From positions 1,674,001-1,738,000 of the forward strand of contig NC_017834.1 of assembly GCF_000260715.1 (NCBI RefSeq): a DNA stretch of 64,000 nucleotides. Direction: 5' to 3'. Each line of letters opens with the position of its first letter. Position 1 is the first letter of the stretch. This DNA comes from Bifidobacterium animalis subsp. animalis ATCC 25527 (GTDB taxonomy: Bacteria > Actinomycetota > Actinomycetes > Actinomycetales > Bifidobacteriaceae). The notes beneath the pieces are model-generated. The model made no database searches. It was not told the DNA's origin and was given only the letters and a program-made list of their open reading frames with translations. This document shows positions 17,972 to 25,566 of this stretch, one piece after another. The translations under genes and the position numbers were made by a program.

Positions 17972-18228
17972 TGCCTTGGCGCCGCGGCGATTGTGACAAG
18001 TCTGTTACACCCGTACGGCATTGCCCACGGCAATCTACTGCATACCTTACTTCGCATACGCTACGGTCACCGTTGCTTACGCTCAACGAACAGTTCTCGC
18101 CGGTCGCCCGGCAGGCCACCGGACAACTGAACAGCGATTATTAGCCCGATAGTGGACATAGCGACACGGCACCGACACCGCCGTGTCACAACACCAGTTC
18201 GGCGGTGGGCGGCAAGGGACGGCGTGCC

Positions 18229-19257
18229 TTATTTGAGGCCGTAACCCGACGTGTCGAGCGGTAGGAACTGGTCATCGCGCGGCGAGCATGGGGCGTGTCG
18301 AATCGAACGGTCGGTGCCGAGTCTGCGTTCGGCACGCAGCTGCGGAACCTCGGACAGATCGTACGGGGTTGTCTGGTATACCCAGTTGAGCCAGTTGCGC
18401 CACAACAGGTTCGCATGCGCGCGCCAGGAGAACAGTGGGGCCAAGGCAGGGTCGTCGTTCGGGAAATAGTTCTGCGGGAATGGTACATTGCTCATGCCCT
18501 TCGCCATATCGCGCCGGTGTTCCTCCGCCAGCGTGTACTTGCCGTACTCCCAGTGCCCGAGTGCAAAGACCTCCGAAAAATCCCGCGTGGCGATCAGCCC
18601 GGGACCGGCCTGCGGCCCCCAGGTGAGCACCTGCAGCTCCGGATTCGCGGCGATGTCGGCCTCGTTCACCCCGGCCAATCGGGAATGCGGCTGCAGCGCG
18701 ATCTCATCGAAGCCGTTCGTGAGGAAGCAGTACTCATCTTGCAGGAATTGCGGGAACACGCCGAACAGCTTCTCGTCGAGATCCATCTTGTGCACGCCGT
18801 AGCGCTGGTAGAGCGCCGCCATGGCGCCCCAGCACATGTACATCGTGGAAAACACATGCGTGGAGGCCCAATCGAGCACGCGCTTGAACTCATCCCAATA
18901 ATCGACGTCCTCGAACCGCAGATGCTCGACGGGGGCGCCCGTCACGATCAGACCGTCGTAGCAATTGCCCTCGTATGCCTCAAGCGGTTCATAGAACTTC
19001 ACCAAGTGGTCCGCGCTCACATGCTTCGACTCATGCGTGGAGGTCTTCATGAAGTCGATCTCGACCTGCAACGGCGACTTCGAGATGAGGCGCAACAGCT
19101 GCGTCTCCGTCTCGATCTTCTTCGGCATGAGGTTGAGAATCACCATTTTGAGCGGACGCACACGCTGGCGCTCCGCCTCCGGCTTCTCGAGCGCGAAGAT
19201 GCGTTCGGAGTCGAGAATGGCGCGGGCGGGCAGTCCGCCGGGAATCTTGATAGGCAT
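18229..19257 (-). CDS. metA: Homoserine O-acyltransferase (MetA family, predicted acetyl-CoA dependent)
   Basis: 342 residues. Activates homoserine for methionine synthesis. It has the catalytic Cys in STMYMCWGAMAALYQRYG near residue 142, and His/Glu in ALGHWEYGKYTL near 235. The specificity position in TGAPVEHLRFEDVDYW carries Glu where E. coli MetA has Gly; in this family Glu there favours acetyl-CoA. A C-terminal extension of about 40 residues beyond TPYDL is unusual. The start at 19257 (MPIKIPGG) is supported by CATAAT plus six bases; the longer frame to 19446 is reverse-strand tRNA sequence (MDLNHGPLGYEPSELPSC) and is an artefact. Confidence 0.95.
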   Translation of the reverse strand: MPIKIPGGLPARAILDSERIFALEKPEAERQRVRPLKMVILNLMPKKIETETQLLRLISKSPLQVEIDFMKTSTHESKHVSADHLVKFYEPLEAYEGNCYDGLIVTGAPVEHLRFEDVDYWDEFKRVLDWASTHVFSTMYMCWGAMAALYQRYGVHKMDLDEKLFGVFPQFLQDEYCFLTNGFDEIALQPHSRLAGVNEADIAANPELQVLTWGPQAGPGLIATRDFSEVFALGHWEYGKYTLAEEHRRDMAKGMSNVPFPQNYFPNDDPALAPLFSWRAHANLLWRNWLNWVYQTTPYDLSEVPQLRAERRLGTDRSIRHAPCSPRDDQFLPLDTSGYGLK

Positions 19258-19263
19258 GTTCCC

Positions 19264-19269
19264 ATTATG
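19264..19269 (-). promoter_or_regulatory. Probable -10 element of metA (leaderless type)
   Basis: CATAAT on the minus strand, GGGAAC spacer, then ATG. Confidence 0.45.
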
Positions 19270-19381
19270 TTCATATATAAGAACAGAGCGGTCGCCCATC
19301 CCAACACACGGGAAACGACACGCCGACTTGACCTGCTCTCGAATCTGAGTAATATTATCTTTTGCTGTTTGAAACAGTCGA

Positions 19382-19458
19382 CGCGGGGTGGAGCAGCTCG
19401 GTAGCTCGCTGGGCTCATAACCCAGAGGTCCATGGTTCAAATCCATGCCCCGCTACCA
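19382..19458 (+). tRNA. Initiator tRNA-fMet (anticodon CAT)
   Basis: A 77-nt cloverleaf with encoded CCA. The first acceptor pair C1-T72 is unpaired and the anticodon stem has three consecutive G-C pairs (CTGGG CTCATAA CCCAG); both mark an initiator rather than an elongator tRNA. It is followed at once by a terminator. Confidence 0.95.
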
Positions 19459-19460
19459 CT

Positions 19461-19497
19461 GAGGGCTAGGAATCGAATTCCTAGCCCTCTTGCTTTT
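19461..19497 (+). terminator. Terminator of tRNA-fMet
   Basis: A perfect stem GAGGGCTAGGAAT/ATTCCTAGCCCTC followed by TTGCTTTT. Confidence 0.85.
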
Positions 19498-19716
19498 CCA
19501 GCGCGAAACCGACTCCGCGCACCAATCGGATCTACGGCACCGTACACACTCCCCGTTTCATTGGCCAGATTGGGAACGCCAGCGAAATACAGCCACTGGC
19601 GAGCACGATTCAGCGGCCACTTTCTGACACACAGCACGGAACAGCCAACGGACGATGGTGCAGACCAGGAAAACGCGGGAACAATCTGCTTTCATCGGCC
19701 AATTTGGTATCGTCAG

Positions 19717-19760
19717 CACAAAATGGCCAGCGAGTAAGCGCTTACGGCGGTCATTTTGTG
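19717..19760. promoter_or_regulatory. Dyad centred on GTAAGCGCTTAC upstream of frc (LacI-family-like operator)
   Basis: A 12-bp perfect palindrome GTAAGCGCTTAC (19734-19745) is flanked by the outer inverted repeat CACAAAATG / CATTTTGTG (19717-19725 and 19752-19760). The core matches the general LacI/GalR-family operator pattern. The surrounding gene-free stretch 19498-19962 also contains several (T/C)GGCCA words (near 19560, 19698, 19724, 19779). The frc ATG lies about 200 bp downstream. Confidence 0.5.
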
Positions 19761-19962
19761 AACAAACAACCTCAATGGCCAACAAAACACGGGAAAACAC
19801 AGGACCGCGCACATGAAGTGAGAAGCGACCCATACACCGAAAACTATTCTCGGGAAAGACCCTTCCTCCACGGGCTGGAACTTGCCCCTAGTAGCTGAAA
19901 CAAGTCTCAATAACAACGTTTCGTGCATATATTGAATGCAACTGACTACAAGGAGGTCATGT

Positions 19963-21294
19963 ATGGCTGACAAAAGCACTGCCCCACTGGCAGGCATCAA
20001 GGTAATCGACTGGACGCAGGTTCAGTCCGGCCCTTCGTGCACCCAGATTCTCGCATGGCTGGGCGCCGAGGTCATCAAGCTCGAGAAGGTGCATGGCGGC
20101 GACCCGACCCGTAACGAGATGAACGACGTCGATGGATCGTACTCGCTGTACTTCCTGCAGCTCAACGCCAACAAGAAGTCGATCACGCTCGACATGAAGG
20201 ACCCGGAAGGCAAGAAGATCCTCACCGACCTGCTCAAGGACGCGGACGTGTTCGTGGAGAACATCGGCCCGGGCGATGTGGAGAAGCTCGGCTTCGGCTG
20301 GGACGAGGTCCACAAGATCAACCCGAAGTGCATCATGGCCTCCCTGAAGGGCTTCAACCAGGGCAGCCGCTTCGAGCATGTCAAGGCCTTCGAGCCTGTC
20401 GCCCAGTGCGCAGGCGGTGCCGCCTCGACCACCGGTTGGTGGGAAGGCGACGAGAACGTACCGACCCAGTCCGGTGCAGCCCTCGGCGATTCGAACACCG
20501 GCATGCACCTGACGATCGCCATCCTCACCGCACTGCTGCAGCGCGAGCGCACCGGCGAAGGCGTATTCGTGTACCAGTCCATGCAGAATGCAGTGCTCAA
20601 CCTGTGCCGCATCAAGCTGCGTGATCAGCTGATTCTCGATCACCTGCACCAGCTTTCCTACTACGACTGCTACCCGGGCTACAAGTTCGGCAAGGCGATT
20701 CCGCGCGCGGCCAATGCCGAGGGCGGCCTCGTGCTCGGCTGGTGCTATCGCGCCAAGGGCTGGGAGACCGATCCGAACGCTTACGTGTACATCGTCATTC
20801 AGCAGTCCCAGAAGGGCTTCGAAGAGTTCTGCAACGCCATGGGCTTCCAGGATTGGCTCACCGATCCGCGATTCAACACCGCGAACGCCCGCGATGAGCA
20901 CAAGCAGGAAGTGTACAAGCGCGTCGAGGAATACACGATGCAGTACGACAAGTACACGCTCACCAAGGAACTCGGTGCCAAGGGCGTTCCGGTGGGCCCG
21001 GTGCTCGACTGGAACGAACTCGAGAACGATCCGGATCTCAACGAGGACGGCACGCTGATCACGATCGACCAGGGCGACGCCCGCGGCAAGTTCAAGACGA
21101 TCGGCCTTCCGTTCACGATGAGCAACTACGCGCCGGACTACCAGCGCGCACCGAAGCTCGGCGAGAACAACGAGGAGATTCTCAAGTCCCTCGGCTACAC
21201 CGACGAGCAGATCGCCGATCTGGCGACCAAGGGCGTCATCGGCTCGAACGATGGCGTCAAGGCAGACCTCACCGCCGCTCCGGCACAGGCCTGA
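19963..21294 (+). CDS. frc: Formyl-CoA:oxalate CoA-transferase
   Basis: 443 residues, class III CoA-transferase that moves CoA from formyl-CoA to oxalate. The N-terminal PLAGIKVIDWTQVQSGPSCT, the catalytic Asp in GAALGDSNTGMHLTIAI near residue 170, and the C-terminal GAKGVPVGPVLDWNEL fit Frc. The start at 19963 (MADKSTAPLAG) follows AAGGAGG; an earlier in-frame ATG at 19936 is not needed. It converges with the transporter/oxc pair 3 kb away and is separated from it by a dead IS and a dead gene. Product oxalyl-CoA feeds Oxc. Confidence 0.95.
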   Translation: MADKSTAPLAGIKVIDWTQVQSGPSCTQILAWLGAEVIKLEKVHGGDPTRNEMNDVDGSYSLYFLQLNANKKSITLDMKDPEGKKILTDLLKDADVFVENIGPGDVEKLGFGWDEVHKINPKCIMASLKGFNQGSRFEHVKAFEPVAQCAGGAASTTGWWEGDENVPTQSGAALGDSNTGMHLTIAILTALLQRERTGEGVFVYQSMQNAVLNLCRIKLRDQLILDHLHQLSYYDCYPGYKFGKAIPRAANAEGGLVLGWCYRAKGWETDPNAYVYIVIQQSQKGFEEFCNAMGFQDWLTDPRFNTANARDEHKQEVYKRVEEYTMQYDKYTLTKELGAKGVPVGPVLDWNELENDPDLNEDGTLITIDQGDARGKFKTIGLPFTMSNYAPDYQRAPKLGENNEEILKSLGYTDEQIADLATKGVIGSNDGVKADLTAAPAQA

Positions 21295-21388
21295 TTGCGC
21301 TGCTATGATCGCTCGTCCGCGATCATGATGTGTATGCGAAGGGGCGCCCACCATTGTGAACTGCGCCCCGTTTGTTGGACGTTGTTTA

Positions 21389-22775
21389 TTAGGATAGTCC
21401 TTTCGCTTGGACCGTGAGGAACATGTCCCGGTATTCCGCCGGGGTGTGTCCGCCGAGTCGTTCCTGGCGTCGTTGGGTGTTCCAGTGCACGATGTAGGCG
21501 TTGAGCTCGGCTTCGAACTGTTCGTACGAATCGAAGCTGTGCCCGCGGTAGAACTCGTCCTTGAGATGGCCGAACACCTGCTCGGTGGCGGCGTTGTCCA
21601 GGCAGTTGCCCTTGCGGCTCATGGACCGGCGTATGCCGAGCCGTTCGAGTTCCCCGCGCCACCAGCGGTGCTGGTACTGCCATCCCATGTCGGAGTGCAG
21701 GACGGGCCGGGCGTCCCGGGGCAGGCGGTCGGCGAGCCGGGCGAGCAGCCGCCTCTGCTGGCCCAGGTCCGGTCCTGCGGACGTGTCCCAGGCGACGATT
21801 TCCTTGCTGGCCATGTCGTAGACGGGGGCCAGGTACGCCTTGGAGCTGGCGACCTTGAACTCGGTCACGTCGGTGCCCAGTTTCATGAACGGGGCCACAG
21901 CGGCGAAGTCGCGCCGCTACAACTCGTACCGGGGCGCCGCTCTCGCCCCGGTACGAGTTGTAGCGGCTCCATGAGTTGGGACGGCGTATGACGCATCGAA
22001 GGCCCATGCGGCGCATGACCCTGAGCACGCTCTTGGCCGACACCCTCTGGCCGAACTCATGCACCAGGCACATGCGCACCTTCCGGTGCCCGCACCCGTT
22101 GGGAGTGCGCTCCCACACCCTCCTGACCAACGGCTCGAGGTCGGGCCGGGTCACGTGCGCCGGACGCGAGAGCAGCCGGTAGTACGTCGACCGGGCAAGC
22201 CCCGACACGGCCAGCAGATGCGCCAGCCGGTGCCCTTGCCCTGCAAGCCGTTTCACGAGCGCGGCCTTGTCGCGCCTCGTGACCTCGACACCTGCAGGGC
22301 ATGCAATTTTTCCAGGTAGGCGACCTTCGCCTCCAGGAACGCGAGCTGCTCGGCCAGCTCCTGCTCGCGCGTGGCAGCCGGCGCCGGCCCGTTGGATGAA
22401 CCCCGGGGCCGGCCCTTGGCCCGGGGCCGCAGCGCCTCGGCGCCCCCCCCCCGCACGGTACTCGCGGCACCAGCGCTCCAACGGCGCGATGCTGGCTATA
22501 TGGTGCCTGGCCATGGCCTCCGCCTTGCCCACACCCCGGTCCACCACATCACGCACCGCCGCGACCTTGGTCTGCCAATCGTAGCTGCGTCTGCCCCCGG
22601 CTCCCATCACGGCACTCCTTCCACCGGACCGATACAACACGATCCATTTTCCCGCAGTGCCCCGCGGAACCGCAAGCCGACGGGCCAGCTGCCTGACCGA
22701 CACCCCCGCCCCGATCAGCGCCACGGCCCGGCGACGCACGTCATCGCCATGCCGCCTCCTTCGATCCACTCCCAT
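21389..22775 (-). pseudogene. IS3-family transposase (OrfA + OrfB), broken
   Basis: The helix-turn-helix of OrfA (VALIGAGVSVRQLARRLAV) is followed by a second helical segment. The frame then changes at a run of ten C (22443-22452), after which the OrfA leucine zipper continues (TREQELAEQLAFLEAKVAYL). OrfB starts in another frame (RRDKAALVKRLAGQGHRLAH; NGCGHRKVRMCLVHEFGQRV), as normal for programmed frameshifting in this family. It is broken again at 21914-21966, where a perfect 22-bp hairpin replaces expected codons. The rest of the DDE core (LGTDVTEFKVASSKAYLAPV, HSDMGWQYQ, NCLDNAATEQVFGHLKDE) lies in a third frame. The transposase is therefore inactive. Confidence 0.85.
21914..21966. repeat. 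Perfect 22-bp hairpin inside the transposase gene
   Basis: Arms 21914-21935 and 21945-21966 are exact reverse complements with a 9-nt spacer. The arm nearer OrfB's N-terminus encodes conserved residues (RYNSYRG); the other arm is its mirror copy and disrupts the frame, as expected from a template-switch error. Confidence 0.85.
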
Positions 22776-22868
22776 CGAACGAACCACACCTCCGACCATC
22801 GAATCTGAATTCCACCAGTCCCACAATCGGGGTGCAGTTCACCCAAGCTCCGCATCCGCGCTCTGCAT

Positions 22869-22918
22869 CTGCGTAAAAAGAGACAGGTGGAGAACGCCAC
22901 ACGTCCCCAATTACGCAG
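22869..22918. repeat. CTGCGTAA hairpin element (single copy)
   Basis: CTGCGTAAAAAGAGACAG (22869-22886) faces GTCCCCAATTACGCAG (22903-22918). First of several copies in this window, between the IS end and the next pseudogene. A DnaA-box sequence TTATCCACA lies at 22975-22983. Confidence 0.8.
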
Positions 22919-23032
22919 AGGGAGGCTGCGACAGAGGAGAATAACCTGTCGGTTTTGATGTGATAACCGCGAAGTTATCCACATGACCCCGTCGAGCTTG
23001 TATCTGCATTCAACGCCCCATAGCGTCGAAAT

Positions 23033-23984
23033 ATGAAATGTAGCAAAGCTTTGGCAACAATCGATGCTCAGGCGTGCACCGAACAACGTTGCATTCTGCC
23101 GCGGAATCCGCGCGAAAAGCGCCTGCTCACCCGGCGGTGTTCGGCAGGCGCCCTCACGCGCCTCTACCCGGGCTTGTACATGCATCCGCAGTATCTGGCG
23201 CAGCTGAATCCATTCGAACGAAAGATGCATCTCGTACGCGCATTGCATCTGCTGCACAAACAGTGGGTTTTCGCGGGGTCGACAGCAGCGTGCATCCATG
23301 ACCTGCAGATTCCGTACATGGCGCTTGGCAGTAAAATCCACATTGCGAGCCCTTCGAAGCCGCATCACAACGACTGCGCGCAATTGCAGCGTATACATAA
23401 TCCGAATGCGGAGTGGGACTTCGTGAATGGCGTTCCTGTGACATCGCTGACGCGCACCGCCGTAGATGGCGTGAACACGATGGAGGATTGCTGCTCGATT
23501 ACGGTGCTCGACTCGTGCCTACGCTCCGGTGTCGGCGAGGAAGACCTGCTCGCGGCATGCAGTCTGCCGAACGACAATGTCAATCTGCTCCGCGCCATGC
23601 TGCCATATACGACCATTGCAAGCGAGAACGGCGGGGAGGCGTACACGCACGCTGTGATAACCTTCCGCTTGGGTTTCGCGAGACCTCGCCAACAGGTGGA
23701 GATCGTCGACCCGCTCACCAGACGCATATATCGCACAGATTATTATTAGGAGACCGAAGACGGCCTCATCATTGTCGGCGAGCTGGATGGCGAGCAGAAA
23801 TACACAGACCCATCCATGACGCGCGGAAGATCGGTGAGCGAGGTCATCGACGCAGAACGCGAACGCGAGGCCGCTTTGCACCGTGCCGGCGTGGATGTGA
23901 TTGTACGGTTCACCTTCAGTGATGTGCTCAACGGCGAGTCGTTGCGCCGAAAAACTCAAACAGGTTCACGTACCTCGCGCGTAG
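23033..23984 (+). pseudogene. Nuclease-fold protein of the AbiEi-like/DUF559-like type, inactivated
   Basis: An intact version would be about 316 residues. The N-terminal part resembles a winged-helix domain (EKRLLTRRCSAGALTRLYPGLYMHPQYL), as in AbiEi-type antitoxin-like proteins; the C-terminal part resembles a restriction-endonuclease-like core (EIVDPLTRRIYRTDYY, IIVGELDGEQKY, RAGVDVIVRFTFSDVL). An in-frame TAG at 23747-23749 sits where relatives have Trp, consistent with TGG to TAG. Near 23950 a run of five A shifts the frame; without one A the protein would end RRKLKQVHVPRA at the TAG at 23982-23984. Function unknown; family assignment is tentative. Confidence 0.7.
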
Positions 23985-23990
23985 CGTACA

Positions 23991-24272
23991 GACATCCCCA
24001 ATTACGCAGTGGACAACGACTACCGCCCGGCTCTCCTCTGCGTAAAAGGAGACAGATGGGGACGCTTGATGTCTCCAATTACGCAGGCAAGCAGTCTAAA
24101 AGCCCATATCCTCAGATTCCATCCGCGTAAAAAGAGACAGATAAACGGAGCCTTATGTCCCCGATTACGCAGGAGACTGACAATGCAGCCTACAACTGCG
24201 TAAAAGGAGACAGCTTGGGCACACAAAATGTCTCCAATTACGCAAGCGAAGCGCATGTCCCCAATTACGCAG
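23991..24272. repeat. Cluster of CTGCGTAA hairpin elements (three pairs and two half-sites)
   Basis: Forward arms are at 24038-24055, 24123-24140 and 24196-24213; facing arms at 24071-24086, 24157-24172 and 24230-24245. Lone facing arms are at 23991-24009 and 24257-24272. In several pairs an AA/AA internal loop separates CTGCGTAA/TTACGCAG from GGAGAC/GTCTCC. The cluster fills the gene-free interval between the dead nuclease-like gene and the terminator of the AEC transporter gene. Confidence 0.85.
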
Positions 24273-24305
24273 GAGAAGATGGTGCCGGAACCGGGCCACC
24301 AATGC

Positions 24306-24341
24306 AAGGAACCCCGGCCACATACATGGTCGGGGTTCCTT
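24306..24341 (-). terminator. Terminator of the oxc-transporter operon
   Basis: An 11-bp stem AAGGAACCCCG/CGGGGTTCCTT, flanked by A/T-rich sequence, 18 bp beyond the transporter stop. Confidence 0.8.
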
Positions 24342-24358
24342 ATTTATATAGGGCTGAA

Positions 24359-25462
24359 TCAGTGGCAGCACAGCGGCACGAGCCAGATCCACAGCAGGCA
24401 GGTGACGGCGAACGCAACCGTGGAGACCGCGGTGGTCGACGCGCCTTCCTTGACGTAGATGTTGTAACGGCTCGAGATGATGATGCCGGAGAATGCAGGC
24501 GGCAGAGCGACTGCCATGACGAGCATGGAGAGCTTGTTCACATTGCTGCCCATGCCCAGCAGCAGGCCGACGCCGAGGAATGCCGCAGGGGTGACGATCA
24601 GGCGGTAGAACGTGTTCCAGATCGTCTCCCAGCCCAGCGAGAACTTCACAGTGGAGAGCGCGAGACCGGCGGCCAGCACGGCGACACCTGAGTTCGCCTT
24701 GGCGATCAGGTCGAAGGTGGGAGCGAAGCCGGACGGCACGCGCACGCCGATGAGCACGAGCACGATGGCGAGCAGCGGAGCCCAGCATACAGGCTGCTTG
24801 AGAGCGTTGATGAGCGCTTCGAGGTTCTGGTTCTTCTTCTTGCCCATGTTCGACGACTTGGAGATCATCACCTCTGCCGTCTTGTCGGTCTTTGCATCCT
24901 TGTTCGGGTCGACGGCGACATCGTCCTTCGGATTGGCGATGCTGACCTGACCCTTCGAGTTCGTGACGGCGGCCTTCGACAGGCGCTCGCGATCCTTGCT
25001 CTGGCCGAGGTTGATCAGGTACATGCCGATTGGGATCGTGACGGCGTTGACGACGATCGAGATGATTGCGATGACGAGGTTGGTGCTCACGGTATCGCCG
25101 TAGATCGGATCGAGCACCGCGAAGCCGAGGAAGCCGATGGTCGGCGAGCCGGCGATCAATGCACACACTGCCGCTTCCTGGATCGAGTGGTGGAACATGA
25201 GACGGCACAGGTAGTAGCTCAGCATGAACATCACGATGATGCCGACGAAGCCGAGTATGGTGAGCACCGCATCCTGTGCGAGCATCTCACGGGTCGCCTT
25301 GACGATCGAGATGAACAGCGCGGAGGGGAGGGCGATATTCAGCACGAGCTTGTTGAGGCCCTGACGCTGGTCGTCGTCGAAATAGCTGAATTTGCCGCAG
25401 ACATAACCCAACGCCATGATGACGATGATAGGGATGATGTCGTCTATCAATATCTTTGTCAT
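24359..25462 (-). CDS. AEC-family membrane transporter (possible oxalate/formate or organic acid carrier)
   Basis: 367 residues, auxin-efflux-carrier fold: five N-terminal helices (IIPIIVIMALGYVCGKFSYF, LNIALPSALFISIVKA, GSPTIGFLGFAVL), a hydrophilic cytoplasmic loop of about 60 residues rich in K and D, then five C-terminal helices (AKANSGVAVLAAGLALSTVK, ALPPAFSGIIIS). The start at 25462 (MTKILIDDI) is chosen because it begins directly before helix 1. It lies just downstream of oxc in the same direction, so an oxalate-in or formate-out role is the best inference; AEC members also carry malate or malonate. Confidence 0.85.
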   Translation of the reverse strand: MTKILIDDIIPIIVIMALGYVCGKFSYFDDDQRQGLNKLVLNIALPSALFISIVKATREMLAQDAVLTILGFVGIIVMFMLSYYLCRLMFHHSIQEAAVCALIAGSPTIGFLGFAVLDPIYGDTVSTNLVIAIISIVVNAVTIPIGMYLINLGQSKDRERLSKAAVTNSKGQVSIANPKDDVAVDPNKDAKTDKTAEVMISKSSNMGKKKNQNLEALINALKQPVCWAPLLAIVLVLIGVRVPSGFAPTFDLIAKANSGVAVLAAGLALSTVKFSLGWETIWNTFYRLIVTPAAFLGVGLLLGMGSNVNKLSMLVMAVALPPAFSGIIISSRYNIYVKEGASTTAVSTVAFAVTCLLWIWLVPLCCH

Positions 25463-25503
25463 TTGTCTTCTCTTGTCTTCTGGTGGAGTGGGCGGGAGCA
25501 CCG

Positions 25504-25547
25504 GTGCCGCGGCGCGGATGACTTGCCGTCACACCACGCCGCGGCAC
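25504..25547 (-). other. Intercistronic hairpin between oxc and the transporter gene
   Basis: An 11-bp stem GTGCCGCGGCG/CGCCGCGGCAC with a 22-nt loop and no T tract. It could attenuate transcription or stabilise the oxc message. Confidence 0.5.
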
Positions 25548-25566
25548 TCCGGGGCACCGGGGCGAA

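Larger units (their letters stand above)
21357..22841 (-). mobile_element. IS3-family (IS150-like) insertion sequence, decayed
   Basis: About 1485 bp bounded by inverted repeats TGAACTGCRCCCCG with further matches (about 24 of 26 positions). It carries transposase reading frames on the minus strand. No 3-5 bp target duplication is visible at the ends (left flank ..CCATTG, right flank CCCAAG..), and the transposase is broken at two sites, so this is an old copy. Confidence 0.85.

Noticed and set aside
19258..19446. N-terminal extension of metA reading MDLNHGPLGYEPSELPSC
   Set aside because: It is the antisense translation of the initiator tRNA gene at 19382-19458 and has no protein relatives other than this common annotation error.
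21303..21388. Extension of the transposase frame past 21389
   Set aside because: It is in a different frame from the DDE core and continues outside the inverted repeat of the element.
23991..24272. Possible CRISPR array at the CTGCGTAA cluster
   Set aside because: Repeats alternate in orientation as hairpin pairs and intervals vary between about 15 and 40 bp; no cas genes.
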